Source: Flavobacterium beibuense
GTDB taxonomy: Bacteria; Bacteroidota; Bacteroidia; Flavobacteriales; Flavobacteriaceae
Assembly (NCBI RefSeq): GCF_004151245.1
Contig: NZ_JUIW01000003.1
Coordinates: 1 to 64,000, forward strand
DNA length: 64,000 nt
Direction of reading: 5' to 3'
The number at the start of each line of letters is the position of its first letter. The stretch's first letter is position 1. This document shows, in pieces, positions 24,958 to 32,914 of this stretch. The position numbers and the translations under genes were made by a program. The notes below the pieces were generated by a model. It worked only from the letters and a program-made list of their open reading frames with translations. It ran no database searches and had not been told where the DNA came from.

Positions 24958-27735
24958 ATGAATAACGATATTTTCCAAATCAAAAAGCTTTTAAATACCA
25001 AAAATGGTACGTTCACCTATTATTCTCTTCCCGAGATGCAGAAGCTGGGGTATGATATTGACGCGATGCCTTTTTCCATCAGGATACTGTTGGAGAATGC
25101 TTTACGTAACTATGATGATTTTTCCATAACCCGAGAGAATATAGACACATTACTCAACTGGAAACCGGCGCCGTCTGATAAAGATATACCTTTTAAACCT
25201 GCGCGTGTTTTGATGCAGGATTTCACGGGTGTCCCTGCAGTTGTTGATATTGCTTCTTTACGCGCGGAGATAGCCAGAAAAGGTAAGAATCCTGATGAAA
25301 TCAATCCATTGATTCCGGTAGACCTGGTCATTGACCATTCAGTGCAGGTCGATTATTTCGGGACCGAATATTCTTATGCGCGCAACATTGATGAAGAATA
25401 TAAACGCAACAATGAACGCTACCAGTTTTTAAAATGGGCGCAGCAATCTTTCAGTAATTTCAGTGTTGTACCACCTGGCATGGGTATTTGCCATCAGGTT
25501 AATCTTGAATATTTGTCAAAAGGTGTTATAGAACGTAATGGAGAGATTTTTCCCGATACTTTAGTAGGAACAGACAGCCATACTCCTATGGTAAACGGTA
25601 TTGGAGTAATAGCTTGGGGAGTTGGAGGTATTGAAGCTGAAGCTGCAATTCTGGGGCAGCCAATTTATTTTATAATGCCTGAGGTAATCGGCTTAAAGCT
25701 TACAGGCAAAATACCTGTAGGCTCAACGGCAACCGATATGGTGTTAACCATCGCAGAACTTTTACGTAAATATGGCGTAGTTGGCAAATTTGTGGAGGTC
25801 TTCGGTTCTGGACTGGATAACCTTTCCGTACCAGACAGGGCCACTATAGGGAATATGTCACCTGAGTTTGGCTGTACTGTGACCTATTTTCCTATTGACG
25901 AGAAGACATTGGAATACATGCGCCTTACCAATCGCTCCGAAGACCAGATAAAGCTCGTCGAAGACTATTGCAAATCTAATTTGTTGTGGCGCACAGGAAA
26001 GGAAGTTATCACTTATACCGACATAATTGAACTTGACCTTTCTACAATTGAACCGACCGTTTCAGGGCCTAAAAGGCCGCAGGACAAAATACTGCTTAAA
26101 AACTTTAAAGAAACATTTATAGACGTACTTCATAAAAGCTTTGGACGTAAATATATAAAACCACAGGAACAGCTAACACGTTGGTTTGCAGAGGGCGGAA
26201 GTGCGGTGCCTATTACCGCAGAAACACAAATGCCTCCGGAGACAAAAATCGAGGAGAAGATAGAGGATGGTATGAAATTAGTGTCAGTGACTGTAGGGCA
26301 GGAACAGTTTATGCTCTCAGACGGTGCTGTGGTTATTGCTGCTATTACTTCCTGCACCAATACGTCTAACCCTTATGTAATGATAGGAGCGGGACTGGTT
26401 GCCAGAAAAGCCAGGGAACGAGGGCTAAACGTTAGGCCGTGGGTAAAAACATCCCTTGCACCAGGCTCTAAAGTGGTTACTGATTACCTTCTAAAAGCTG
26501 ATCTGCTGGATGATTTCGAATCAATGAAATTTCATATTGTAGGCTATGGCTGCACATCCTGCATTGGAAATTCAGGCCCGCTTCCCGCCCATATCGCAAA
26601 GGCAATAGATGACCATGAACTTGTGGCGGCATCTGTATTATCGGGTAACCGTAATTTTGAGGCGAGGATACATCCGCAGGTAAAAATGAATTTTTTGATG
26701 TCACCTATGCTTGTTGTCGCTTACGCCATTGCCGGAAAGGTGGACATCGACCTGATCAGCGAACCTATAAGCTATGATCCGAACCTTCAGCCGGTGTACC
26801 TTAAAGACATATGGCCTTCCGATGATGAAATCCATGAGGTACTGCGTTCTGTGCTTTCACCGGAGCAATTTGCCAACAATTACGGAACCATTTTTGAAGG
26901 TAATGAAATTTGGCAAAACCTTAAAGTGCCCGATGAAAAAATATATGTTTGGGACGAGACTTCGACCTATATCAAGGAAGCGCCTTTCTTCAAAGACCTG
27001 CCGGATAATCCCCAGCCGCTTAAGGATATCAAGAACGCCAATGTCCTGTTGGTTTTAGGGGACAGTATTACAACCGATCATATATCGCCTGCAGGATCGT
27101 TCAGGGATACATCAGATGCAGGAAAATACCTGGTGGGCAGGGGAGTTGGAAAAAATGATTTTAATTCTTACGGTTCGCGTCGCGGGCATGATGAGGTGAT
27201 GGTAAGGGGTACTTTTGCCAACGTAAGGATTAAAAACAAACTTGCCCAAAAAGAAGGTGGCTACACCAGGTACATGCCTTCGGGTGAAGAAATGAGTATC
27301 TACGATGCCGCAATGCGTTACAAAGCTACCGAAAGGCCATTGATTATTCTCGCAGGTAAAGAGTATGGCAGTGGATCATCGAGGGACTGGGCAGCAAAAG
27401 GTACCTTTTTGTTGGGAGTGAAAGCAGTGCTTGCAGAAAGCTATGAAAGGATACACCGCAGCAACCTGGTTGGTATGGGTGTTTTGCCCTTACAGTTTAA
27501 GCCCGGCGAGAGTGCTGAAAGCCTTGGGCTGACAGGAGAGGAGCAGTTTAGCATATCGGGTATTGCCAATGATATCAGACCGCTTAAGGAATTGGATATC
27601 ACGGCTATTAAAACTGATGGTGCTGCGATACATTTTAAAGTCACAGCAAGGCTGGACTCTAAAATTGAGATAGAATATTACAGGAATGAAGGCATTTTAC
27701 AATATGTCCTAAGGCAGTTCTTAGAAAAGGCTTAA
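24958..27735 (+). CDS. acnA: Aconitate hydratase, AcnA/IRP type
   Basis: The 925 residues are full length for the AcnA class. The [4Fe-4S] ligands are visible: Cys466 in TSCTNTSNP, and Cys532 and Cys535 in GYGCTSCIGNSGP. The C-terminal swivel domain has GSGSSRDWAAKG. The enzyme interconverts citrate and isocitrate via cis-aconitate in the cytoplasm. It lies 127 bp after the ferredoxin-like gene in the same direction, so it may be co-transcribed or have its own promoter. Its location next to a nitrile hydratase operon on a probable island is unusual for a housekeeping enzyme and suggests an accessory copy. Confidence 0.95.
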   Translation: MNNDIFQIKKLLNTKNGTFTYYSLPEMQKLGYDIDAMPFSIRILLENALRNYDDFSITRENIDTLLNWKPAPSDKDIPFKPARVLMQDFTGVPAVVDIASLRAEIARKGKNPDEINPLIPVDLVIDHSVQVDYFGTEYSYARNIDEEYKRNNERYQFLKWAQQSFSNFSVVPPGMGICHQVNLEYLSKGVIERNGEIFPDTLVGTDSHTPMVNGIGVIAWGVGGIEAEAAILGQPIYFIMPEVIGLKLTGKIPVGSTATDMVLTIAELLRKYGVVGKFVEVFGSGLDNLSVPDRATIGNMSPEFGCTVTYFPIDEKTLEYMRLTNRSEDQIKLVEDYCKSNLLWRTGKEVITYTDIIELDLSTIEPTVSGPKRPQDKILLKNFKETFIDVLHKSFGRKYIKPQEQLTRWFAEGGSAVPITAETQMPPETKIEEKIEDGMKLVSVTVGQEQFMLSDGAVVIAAITSCTNTSNPYVMIGAGLVARKARERGLNVRPWVKTSLAPGSKVVTDYLLKADLLDDFESMKFHIVGYGCTSCIGNSGPLPAHIAKAIDDHELVAASVLSGNRNFEARIHPQVKMNFLMSPMLVVAYAIAGKVDIDLISEPISYDPNLQPVYLKDIWPSDDEIHEVLRSVLSPEQFANNYGTIFEGNEIWQNLKVPDEKIYVWDETSTYIKEAPFFKDLPDNPQPLKDIKNANVLLVLGDSITTDHISPAGSFRDTSDAGKYLVGRGVGKNDFNSYGSRRGHDEVMVRGTFANVRIKNKLAQKEGGYTRYMPSGEEMSIYDAAMRYKATERPLIILAGKEYGSGSSRDWAAKGTFLLGVKAVLAESYERIHRSNLVGMGVLPLQFKPGESAESLGLTGEEQFSISGIANDIRPLKELDITAIKTDGAAIHFKVTARLDSKIEIEYYRNEGILQYVLRQFLEKA

Positions 27736-27793
27736 CGGTAATTGGCGATTATTATGCCGGGATAATGAAATTCCGTGTCATGGAGATACTTTG

Positions 27794-27844
27794 AAAATTG
27801 CTGAATCCCCCGATTACAATCACATCGAGGGATTCAGCAATTTT
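27794..27844. terminator. Bidirectional terminator between acnA and the LLM oxidoreductase
   Basis: AAAATTGCTGAATCCC (27794-27809) pairs perfectly with GGGATTCAGCAATTTT (27829-27844), giving a 16-bp stem. It ends acnA on the plus strand and overlaps the last bases of the convergent minus-strand gene. Confidence 0.9.
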
Positions 27845-28892
27845 AGCCATTAATTTCTCTTCGCACTACCGGTGCTACCTTATCAGCAACGAGTTCGATT
27901 GCTCTGGCCAGCTGGGGGAAAGGAAGCCCGTTCATATCCAGCTGGAGAATGTACCTGTCGTGATGGAAGAGTTCGTACTGGTGCATTATCTTATCAATCA
28001 TTTCCTGCGGGCTACCTATCGTAAGGGCTGTCCCGGGCCCTGTCATTGCCTCAAAATCATTACGTGAAATACTATACACCTGATTTCTCAGTTTTTTGAC
28101 AAGGTATTGCATAGTATAGGAGAATGTAGGATAAATCTCTTCACGGGCCTGAATGGGAGTTTCTGCCACATAACTGTGGCTTGAAATAGCAATTTTAAGT
28201 TCCTCTACATTATGTCCTGCATTCCGGGCCGCTTCCCTGTAGATATCCACCAGGTGAGTGAAACGCTCCGGAGGCCCTCCCAGTATTGCCAAATTTAGGT
28301 GCGCCCCTTCAGCACCTGCGCGGGCTGCACTGGCAGGTGTTCCGCCCACACCGACCCAAATAGGCAGTTGAGCCAGTGGGCGGGGTGCTATTTCCGCCTC
28401 AATCAGGGGAGACCTGAACTTTCCCGTCCAATTGACGACCTCATTTTTATTGAGAATCTTTAATAGCTTCAGGTTTTCGTTAAAGAGCTCGTCATAGTCC
28501 AGCAAGTCATAGCCGAATAAAGGGAATGATTCAGTTGAAGATCCCCTGCCTACCAGTATTTCGGCCCGGCCGTCCGATATCAGGTCAAGGGTCGCGAATT
28601 CTTCATAAAGGCGTACAGGGTCGTGCGTACTGAGGACTGCTACAGCCGTACTTAACTTAATGTTTTTAGTAGCCTGGGCAATCGCCGACAATAGCACGAT
28701 AGGAGCCGATAAGACAAAATCACTGGTATGGTGCTCTCCTATCCCTATCACGTCAAATCCTGCATCATCAGCAAGTTTTGCAGCCTCTATGATTTCTTTT
28801 ATACGCTGGTGCTGGCTGGTTTTCTTTCCGGTTATAGGGTCAGGAATAATGTTTCCGAAAGTATAGAACCCAAATTCAAATTTTTTCTTCAT
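27843..28892 (-). CDS. LLM class (luciferase-like) flavin-dependent oxidoreductase
   Basis: This is a 349-residue TIM-barrel enzyme of the bacterial-luciferase superfamily. It has FDVIGIGEHH (about 44-53), VAVLSTHDPVRLYEEFATLDLIS (about 82-104), GRAEILVGRG, and PIWVGVGGTPASAARAG (about 177-193). Such proteins use reduced FMN or F420 to oxygenate or reduce small molecules; the substrate is not predictable here. It is downstream of the azoreductase gene in the same direction (60 bp), so both may form one stress-responsive unit supplied with reduced flavin. There is no signal peptide. Confidence 0.88.
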   Translation of the reverse strand: MKKKFEFGFYTFGNIIPDPITGKKTSQHQRIKEIIEAAKLADDAGFDVIGIGEHHTSDFVLSAPIVLLSAIAQATKNIKLSTAVAVLSTHDPVRLYEEFATLDLISDGRAEILVGRGSSTESFPLFGYDLLDYDELFNENLKLLKILNKNEVVNWTGKFRSPLIEAEIAPRPLAQLPIWVGVGGTPASAARAGAEGAHLNLAILGGPPERFTHLVDIYREAARNAGHNVEELKIAISSHSYVAETPIQAREEIYPTFSYTMQYLVKKLRNQVYSISRNDFEAMTGPGTALTIGSPQEMIDKIMHQYELFHHDRYILQLDMNGLPFPQLARAIELVADKVAPVVRREING

Positions 28893-28952
28893 CCTTATCG
28901 TGATTTGATGGATAGTCTCTGCATTTGGGCAGGTATAGCCCTGGTAACTGTT

Positions 28953-29558
28953 TTAAAATTTGAACTTTGCTACAGCTTGCAATGCATTAGTTAGTGCCAT
29001 TTCCTTTAAATCGGGCATTGCGGTCCCCTCAGCTCTAAAGGCGGTAACATCATTCAAACCGATAAAGCCAAGGACAGTCCTTAGGTAAGGTTCTGTAAAA
29101 TCGAATTCCTTTGCCGGTCCTTCAGAATAAACGCCACCTGAGGAAATTGCCAGATACACCTTTTTGTTCAGCAGCAATCCTTCCGGATAACCCTTTTCAT
29201 AGGTGAAAGTAATGCCCTGCCTTACGATATGATCGATCCAAGCCTTAAGGGTAGAAGGGATACCGAAATTATACATTGGCGCATCAATAACAATTATATC
29301 AGCTTCAAGAAGCTCACCGACAGCCTTTTCAGAATATGATGCAGCCTCATAGAGCTCAGGAGTTCTTTGGTCAACAGGGGTAAAGAAAGAAGTCAGGTGG
29401 ATTTGCTCGATATGCGGGAATCGCTCATCACTTAAGTTGCGCGTTGTCACAATCGCGTCAGGATGTGCGTTCTGGATTTCATCAACAATTGCATTGCCAA
29501 GGGCTAAGCTCTGGGAATCACTTTTTTTTGCGCTTGTTATGATATGTAAAATATTCAT
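28953..29558 (-). CDS. azoR: FMN-dependent NADH-azoreductase / quinone reductase
   Basis: This 201-residue flavodoxin-fold enzyme matches AzoR in length and motifs. The FMN phosphate region is ITSAKKSDSQS (about 7-17), the FMN-contacting segment is PMYNFGIPSTLKAWIDHIVR (about 96-115), and SSGGVYSEGP follows at about 140. It reduces quinones and azo compounds by two-electron transfer. It diverges from an HxlR regulator across a 116-bp region full of inverted CTAACC/GGTTAG motifs. This matches the YodB-AzoR1 pairing of Bacillus, so induction by quinones or other electrophiles is likely. Confidence 0.9.
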   Translation of the reverse strand: MNILHIITSAKKSDSQSLALGNAIVDEIQNAHPDAIVTTRNLSDERFPHIEQIHLTSFFTPVDQRTPELYEAASYSEKAVGELLEADIIVIDAPMYNFGIPSTLKAWIDHIVRQGITFTYEKGYPEGLLLNKKVYLAISSGGVYSEGPAKEFDFTEPYLRTVLGFIGLNDVTAFRAEGTAMPDLKEMALTNALQAVAKFKF

Positions 29559-29586
29559 TTCTAGGTATATTTTTTGTTTTACTTGA

Positions 29587-29594
29587 CAAAGTTA
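29587..29594 (-). promoter_or_regulatory. -7 element TAACTTTG of the azoreductase promoter
   Basis: The minus strand matches TAnnTTTG, with a TTG (29612-29610) 15 bp upstream as a -33 element. The HxlR-type operator at 29602-29627 covers the -33 region, so a bound regulator would block the promoter. Confidence 0.6.
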
Positions 29595-29601
29595 CGTACA
29601 T

Positions 29602-29658
29602 TTACTAACCAAAAGTTAGCGCTAACCTAGCAGTAAGCACTAACCCACAGGTTAGTAA
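29602..29658. promoter_or_regulatory. HxlR operator cluster with CTAACC repeats
   Basis: TTACTAACC (29602-29610) is the exact inverse of GGTTAGTAA (29650-29658). Between them lies the perfect palindrome GTTAGCGCTAAC (29615-29626). CTAACC recurs at 29605, 29622 and 29640, a period of 17-18 bp. Sites of this kind fit the dimeric winged-helix HxlR regulator encoded next door, acting on both divergent promoters. Confidence 0.7.
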
Positions 29659-29674
29659 AATAGAATACAATACA

Positions 29675-30034
29675 ATGGAACAGTTATCAGAAGAAATTGC
29701 AGATGATTTATGTACTCCCGCTAACTCAAGAGCGATAAGGGATGCTTTGGACGTACTTAGTGGCGGTTGGAAATTGCCTATTTTGGTTAGTTTATCCCAC
29801 GGTCCAAAACGTTTCAAAGAAATAGCAAGGGATGTGGAGGGGATTAGCGATAAGATGTTATCCAAGGAGCTAAAGAGCCTTGAGCTAAACTTGCTGGTAG
29901 TAAAAAATACTATCGATGAATTCTCGTCTATAGCTGAATACGCTGCCACCGAGCATGCCTATACCTTACATGAGGTGATGGTATCGCTAAGTGCCTGGGG
30001 CAAACTACACAGGAAAAAGATTACCGGAAAGTAA
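29675..30034 (+). CDS. HxlR-family winged-helix regulator (YodB-like)
   Basis: This 119-residue protein consists of one winged-helix domain: ALDVLSGGWKLPILVSLSHGPKRFKEI (about 27-53) and GISDKMLSKELKSLELNLLV (about 61-80). HxlR proteins such as YodB, CatR and HypR are repressors or redox switches for quinone and aldehyde stress. Only Cys13 is near the N-terminus (DDLCTPAN), close to where YodB has its redox-active Cys6, so thiol-based sensing is plausible. It diverges from the azoreductase gene and probably controls that gene and itself through the repeats between them. Confidence 0.88.
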   Translation: MEQLSEEIADDLCTPANSRAIRDALDVLSGGWKLPILVSLSHGPKRFKEIARDVEGISDKMLSKELKSLELNLLVVKNTIDEFSSIAEYAATEHAYTLHEVMVSLSAWGKLHRKKITGK

Positions 30035-30633
30035 TTGTCATCCCTAGTAAATCCCGATAAGCCCTCATACGATCTAACTGGCCACGGGCAGGGTCCGTTC
30101 ACTGGTGTTTTTCCGGTAAAAATCAGTCAAAAAGTTGTACTTTTCCGATAAGTGCTTAATTTTTAAGTGTTTAATTTTTGAGCCTTTAAAATTAAAATAT
30201 ATCTTTGATTAAGATATTGAACGTTTACACCATGTAGTTGTTACCCTTATATAACGATTACATTATTAATCAGCTCGGAGCAAGTGTACCGCGGAACCTC
30301 CACAATACATATTGTAAGTGATAGCGAACAACTGTTGCAGCCGATTAAATCATAAAATGCTATAAATTGTTTTTTCGCCAAAACGGTTTAAGGCAGCTAA
30401 AATTCCCGAAAACCTCGCTAATGCCCGATACTATCGAGCCGTTTTTGAGTTGCGCCCACAACTTATAAACATGTTGTACAGGCAAGCATTAACGAGTACC
30501 CTTTTAAACATAAAAATCAGCTGAAGGCATAGTTATTTGCGGCATTTATGTCCATGTACTTTCCTTTTCTGTCCATTCTACGGTATGGGACTGGAGCATA
30601 GCTTTGTAGTGTCTTAATCTATAAACTATAGTT
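30035..30633. other. Gene-free stretch before the HPP gene
   Basis: About 600 bp with no intact gene. One plus-strand frame near 30464-30529 ends in VVQASINEYPFKHKNQLKA and a stop, which looks like the C-terminal end of a protein, but the frame is closed just upstream. It may be a gene relic. The promoter of the HPP gene is at the right end. Confidence 0.4.
30599..30606 (+). promoter_or_regulatory. -7 element TAGCTTTG for the HPP-OsmC operon
   Basis: An exact TAnnTTTG match 28 bp before the HPP start codon. No obvious -33 TTG was seen. Confidence 0.5.
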
Positions 30634-31242
30634 ATGCCGATACAGAAAATGAAAAAAGGTTACAGGAAGGCCAGGTATATTGTCTACAGGGAGACCCTTA
30701 TTGATAAAAGAGAGCATTTTTGGGCATTTTTGGGAGCATTTGCAGGTATGGGGATTATATCCTGGCTGCAGTACCTGGTGTTTCCTGAGGAAGATTATAT
30801 CTTCCTGATAGGGTCCTTCGGCGCTTCATGTGTACTTGTTTACGGAATTATACAGAGCCCTTTGGCGCAACCCAGGAATCTTATAGGGGGACACCTTGTC
30901 GCTGCCACTATTGGGGTAACGGTGCAGAAGCTTCTGCCTGTAGAGATTTGGATTGCTGCCCCGCTATCGGTCGCATTGTCAATTATCGCCATGCAGATGA
31001 CCAAGACCCTGCATCCTCCTGGCGGCGCTACCGCACTTATTGCAGTTACAGGATCCCAACAGTTGAAAGAACTGGGATACTGGTATGTGATCTCACCGGT
31101 GTTAAGCGGAACTCTTATATTATTAGGCACCGCTTATCTTTTTAACAATATCCCCCATAACAGGCAGTATCCGGCACACGATAAACCAAAATTTTACAAG
31201 AATATCCGCAAGAGGGTTAAAGACAAAACTAACATAAAATAA
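30634..31242 (+). CDS. HPP-family integral membrane protein
   Basis: This 202-residue protein has about four to five hydrophobic segments and the family hallmark LHPPGGATALIAV (about 126-138), preceded by GSFGASCVLVYG. HPP proteins are inner-membrane proteins; the cyanobacterial and plastid members transport nitrite, while most bacterial members are uncharacterised. The N-terminus is basic (KMKKGYRKAR) and the C-terminus is a basic tail. The OsmC gene follows after 5 bp, so both are surely one transcript. Confidence 0.88.
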   Translation: MPIQKMKKGYRKARYIVYRETLIDKREHFWAFLGAFAGMGIISWLQYLVFPEEDYIFLIGSFGASCVLVYGIIQSPLAQPRNLIGGHLVAATIGVTVQKLLPVEIWIAAPLSVALSIIAMQMTKTLHPPGGATALIAVTGSQQLKELGYWYVISPVLSGTLILLGTAYLFNNIPHNRQYPAHDKPKFYKNIRKRVKDKTNIK

Positions 31243-31247
31243 AGGAC

Positions 31248-31679
31248 ATGGCAACAACAATAAGTGTAAGGAATCTACCGATAGGCTTTCAATCCATTAT
31301 CAGTAACGGAAGCCATGGTATCCTTGGGGATGAGCCCCTGGAGACCAACGGAACTGGACTTGGGTTTTCCCCAAGGGAGCTGCTGCTTGGTGCAATAGGA
31401 ATGTGTAAGGCGGCAACCGTACGCTTTATCGCTAACAAACGTGGTTGGCCTATCGGGGATGTCGAGGTGGAATTAACAATGGATGCCGTGCGCACTGATG
31501 ACGGAGGTTTCACGACCCATGTTAAAACAGGCATACATATTCAGGGAGAGCTGACACAAAAGCAAAAAGAAGATCTCTTTCGGCATGCCGATAAATGTTT
31601 TGTAGTTCGCCTTATAGAAGGTGACTGGGAGTTTGATCCACCTCACGAAACAAAAAAGGAAGAGCTCCCCGCGTTGTGA
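31248..31679 (+). CDS. OsmC-family peroxiredoxin-like protein
   Basis: The 143 residues cover one OsmC domain. The two reactive cysteines of the family are present: Cys53 in GAIGMCKAATVR and Cys117 in HADKCFVVRLIEGDWEF. ETNGTGLGFSPRELLLGA is the typical segment before the first Cys. OsmC/Ohr proteins reduce organic hydroperoxides with thiols; members of the wider YhfA-like group may have other small-molecule roles. It follows the HPP gene by 5 bp and precedes a secreted hydrolase gene by 50 bp. Confidence 0.9.
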   Translation: MATTISVRNLPIGFQSIISNGSHGILGDEPLETNGTGLGFSPRELLLGAIGMCKAATVRFIANKRGWPIGDVEVELTMDAVRTDDGGFTTHVKTGIHIQGELTQKQKEDLFRHADKCFVVRLIEGDWEFDPPHETKKEELPAL

Positions 31680-31729
31680 GACCTTTAGAAAATTAATCTA
31701 TTAATTAATCAATTAAATATTTATAAGTT

Positions 31730-32839
31730 ATGAAAACAAGTACAATACATCATTTTGCAAAGGCCGGCTTTATTCTGATGGCTTTGGTGGTAGGATCCTG
31801 TAATAACAACAAAGGTACTGAAGCCGTTTCGGACATGTCAAATGAAGTCGCGGAGGAAGCGGCTATCACACCGGTAGACTTTGCTACTGACCCGCATCTG
31901 GATAAAGATGTAAGAGCATTTTTAGGGAAACTTAATAATGGAGGTACACCTTTGGAAAAGATGGAACCTATAGCTGCAAAGCAGGTACTGGTGGATGCCC
32001 AGGCATCGGTCAAAGTCGATTTGTCGGGTATTGAAGTCTCAGAAAAGACCATAACCCAGGACGGCCTGACGGTCCAGCTCAACATCGTGCGCCCTAAAGG
32101 CGTGACAGGGAAACTACCTGTGTTTATTTTTATTCACGGTGGAGGCTGGATATTAGGCGACTTCCCCACACATGAGCGTATGGTAAGGGACCTTGTCGTC
32201 CTTACGGGTTATGCCTCGGTTTTCGTTAACTATACCAGAACACCGGAGGCGCAGTTTCCCGTAGCCATAAATGAGATTTACGCGGCCACTAAATGGGTAT
32301 CAGAGCATGGCGATGAAATCAATGTAGACGGTAAAAACCTGGCAGTGGTCGGAAACAGCGTTGGTGGTAATATGACCGCCGTAACCGCCCTGATGGCCAA
32401 AGAAAAAAATGGCCCTAAAATTAAAGGATTGGTAATGATGTGGCCTATCGTCGATGCAAACTTTGAAACGGAGTCCTATCAGCGTTTCGGTAAGGACCGC
32501 TTTTTGAGTACGCCGTTGATGAAATGGATGTATGATTTTTATATACCGGATCCTTCGAAAAGGAATGACATTCATGCTTCGCCGCTCCAGGCTACTACCG
32601 AGCAGCTCAGCGGATTGCCGCCTACACTTATCATAGTGGCCGAAAATGACGTGCTAAGGGATGAGGGTGAGGCTTTCGGACGAAAGCTCAACGAGGCAGG
32701 AGTGCAGGTGACTACAACCCGTTATAATGGGATGATCCATGATTTCGGATTATTGAACGCCCTTGCCACGCTCCCGGCTACTAAAGCCGCTTTTGAGCAA
32801 TCTGCCGGACAGCTTAAACAGTTCCTGGGAAAAGAATAA
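31730..32839 (+). CDS. Alpha/beta hydrolase lipoprotein (HSL-like esterase)
   Basis: This 369-residue protein has a lipoprotein signal ending LVVGSC (about Cys24), so it is exported. The hormone-sensitive-lipase-type core has the oxyanion motif IHGGGW (about 134), the nucleophile elbow GNSVGG (about 207; most relatives have GDSAGG), Asp in VAENDVLRD and His in GMIHDFG. It probably cleaves carboxyl esters. It is a close paralog of the cytosolic protein at 36500, aligning through almost the entire catalytic domain. An ATTAATTAATCAATTAA stretch directly upstream is AT-rich and may hold its own promoter. Confidence 0.88.
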   Translation: MKTSTIHHFAKAGFILMALVVGSCNNNKGTEAVSDMSNEVAEEAAITPVDFATDPHLDKDVRAFLGKLNNGGTPLEKMEPIAAKQVLVDAQASVKVDLSGIEVSEKTITQDGLTVQLNIVRPKGVTGKLPVFIFIHGGGWILGDFPTHERMVRDLVVLTGYASVFVNYTRTPEAQFPVAINEIYAATKWVSEHGDEINVDGKNLAVVGNSVGGNMTAVTALMAKEKNGPKIKGLVMMWPIVDANFETESYQRFGKDRFLSTPLMKWMYDFYIPDPSKRNDIHASPLQATTEQLSGLPPTLIIVAENDVLRDEGEAFGRKLNEAGVQVTTTRYNGMIHDFGLLNALATLPATKAAFEQSAGQLKQFLGKE

Positions 32840-32871
32840 CGGTACGGGAAAGGAACCTTCGGGATGAAAAT

Positions 32872-32899
32872 AAAGATGGCCTTTTGGGCCATCTTTTTT
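32872..32899. terminator. Bidirectional terminator, hydrolase / GAPDH
   Basis: AAAGATGGCC and GGCCATCTTT pair around a short loop and are followed by a T run. It lies between the convergent hydrolase and GAPDH genes. Confidence 0.9.
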
Positions 32900-32914
32900 A
32901 TCGTATCGAAATAT

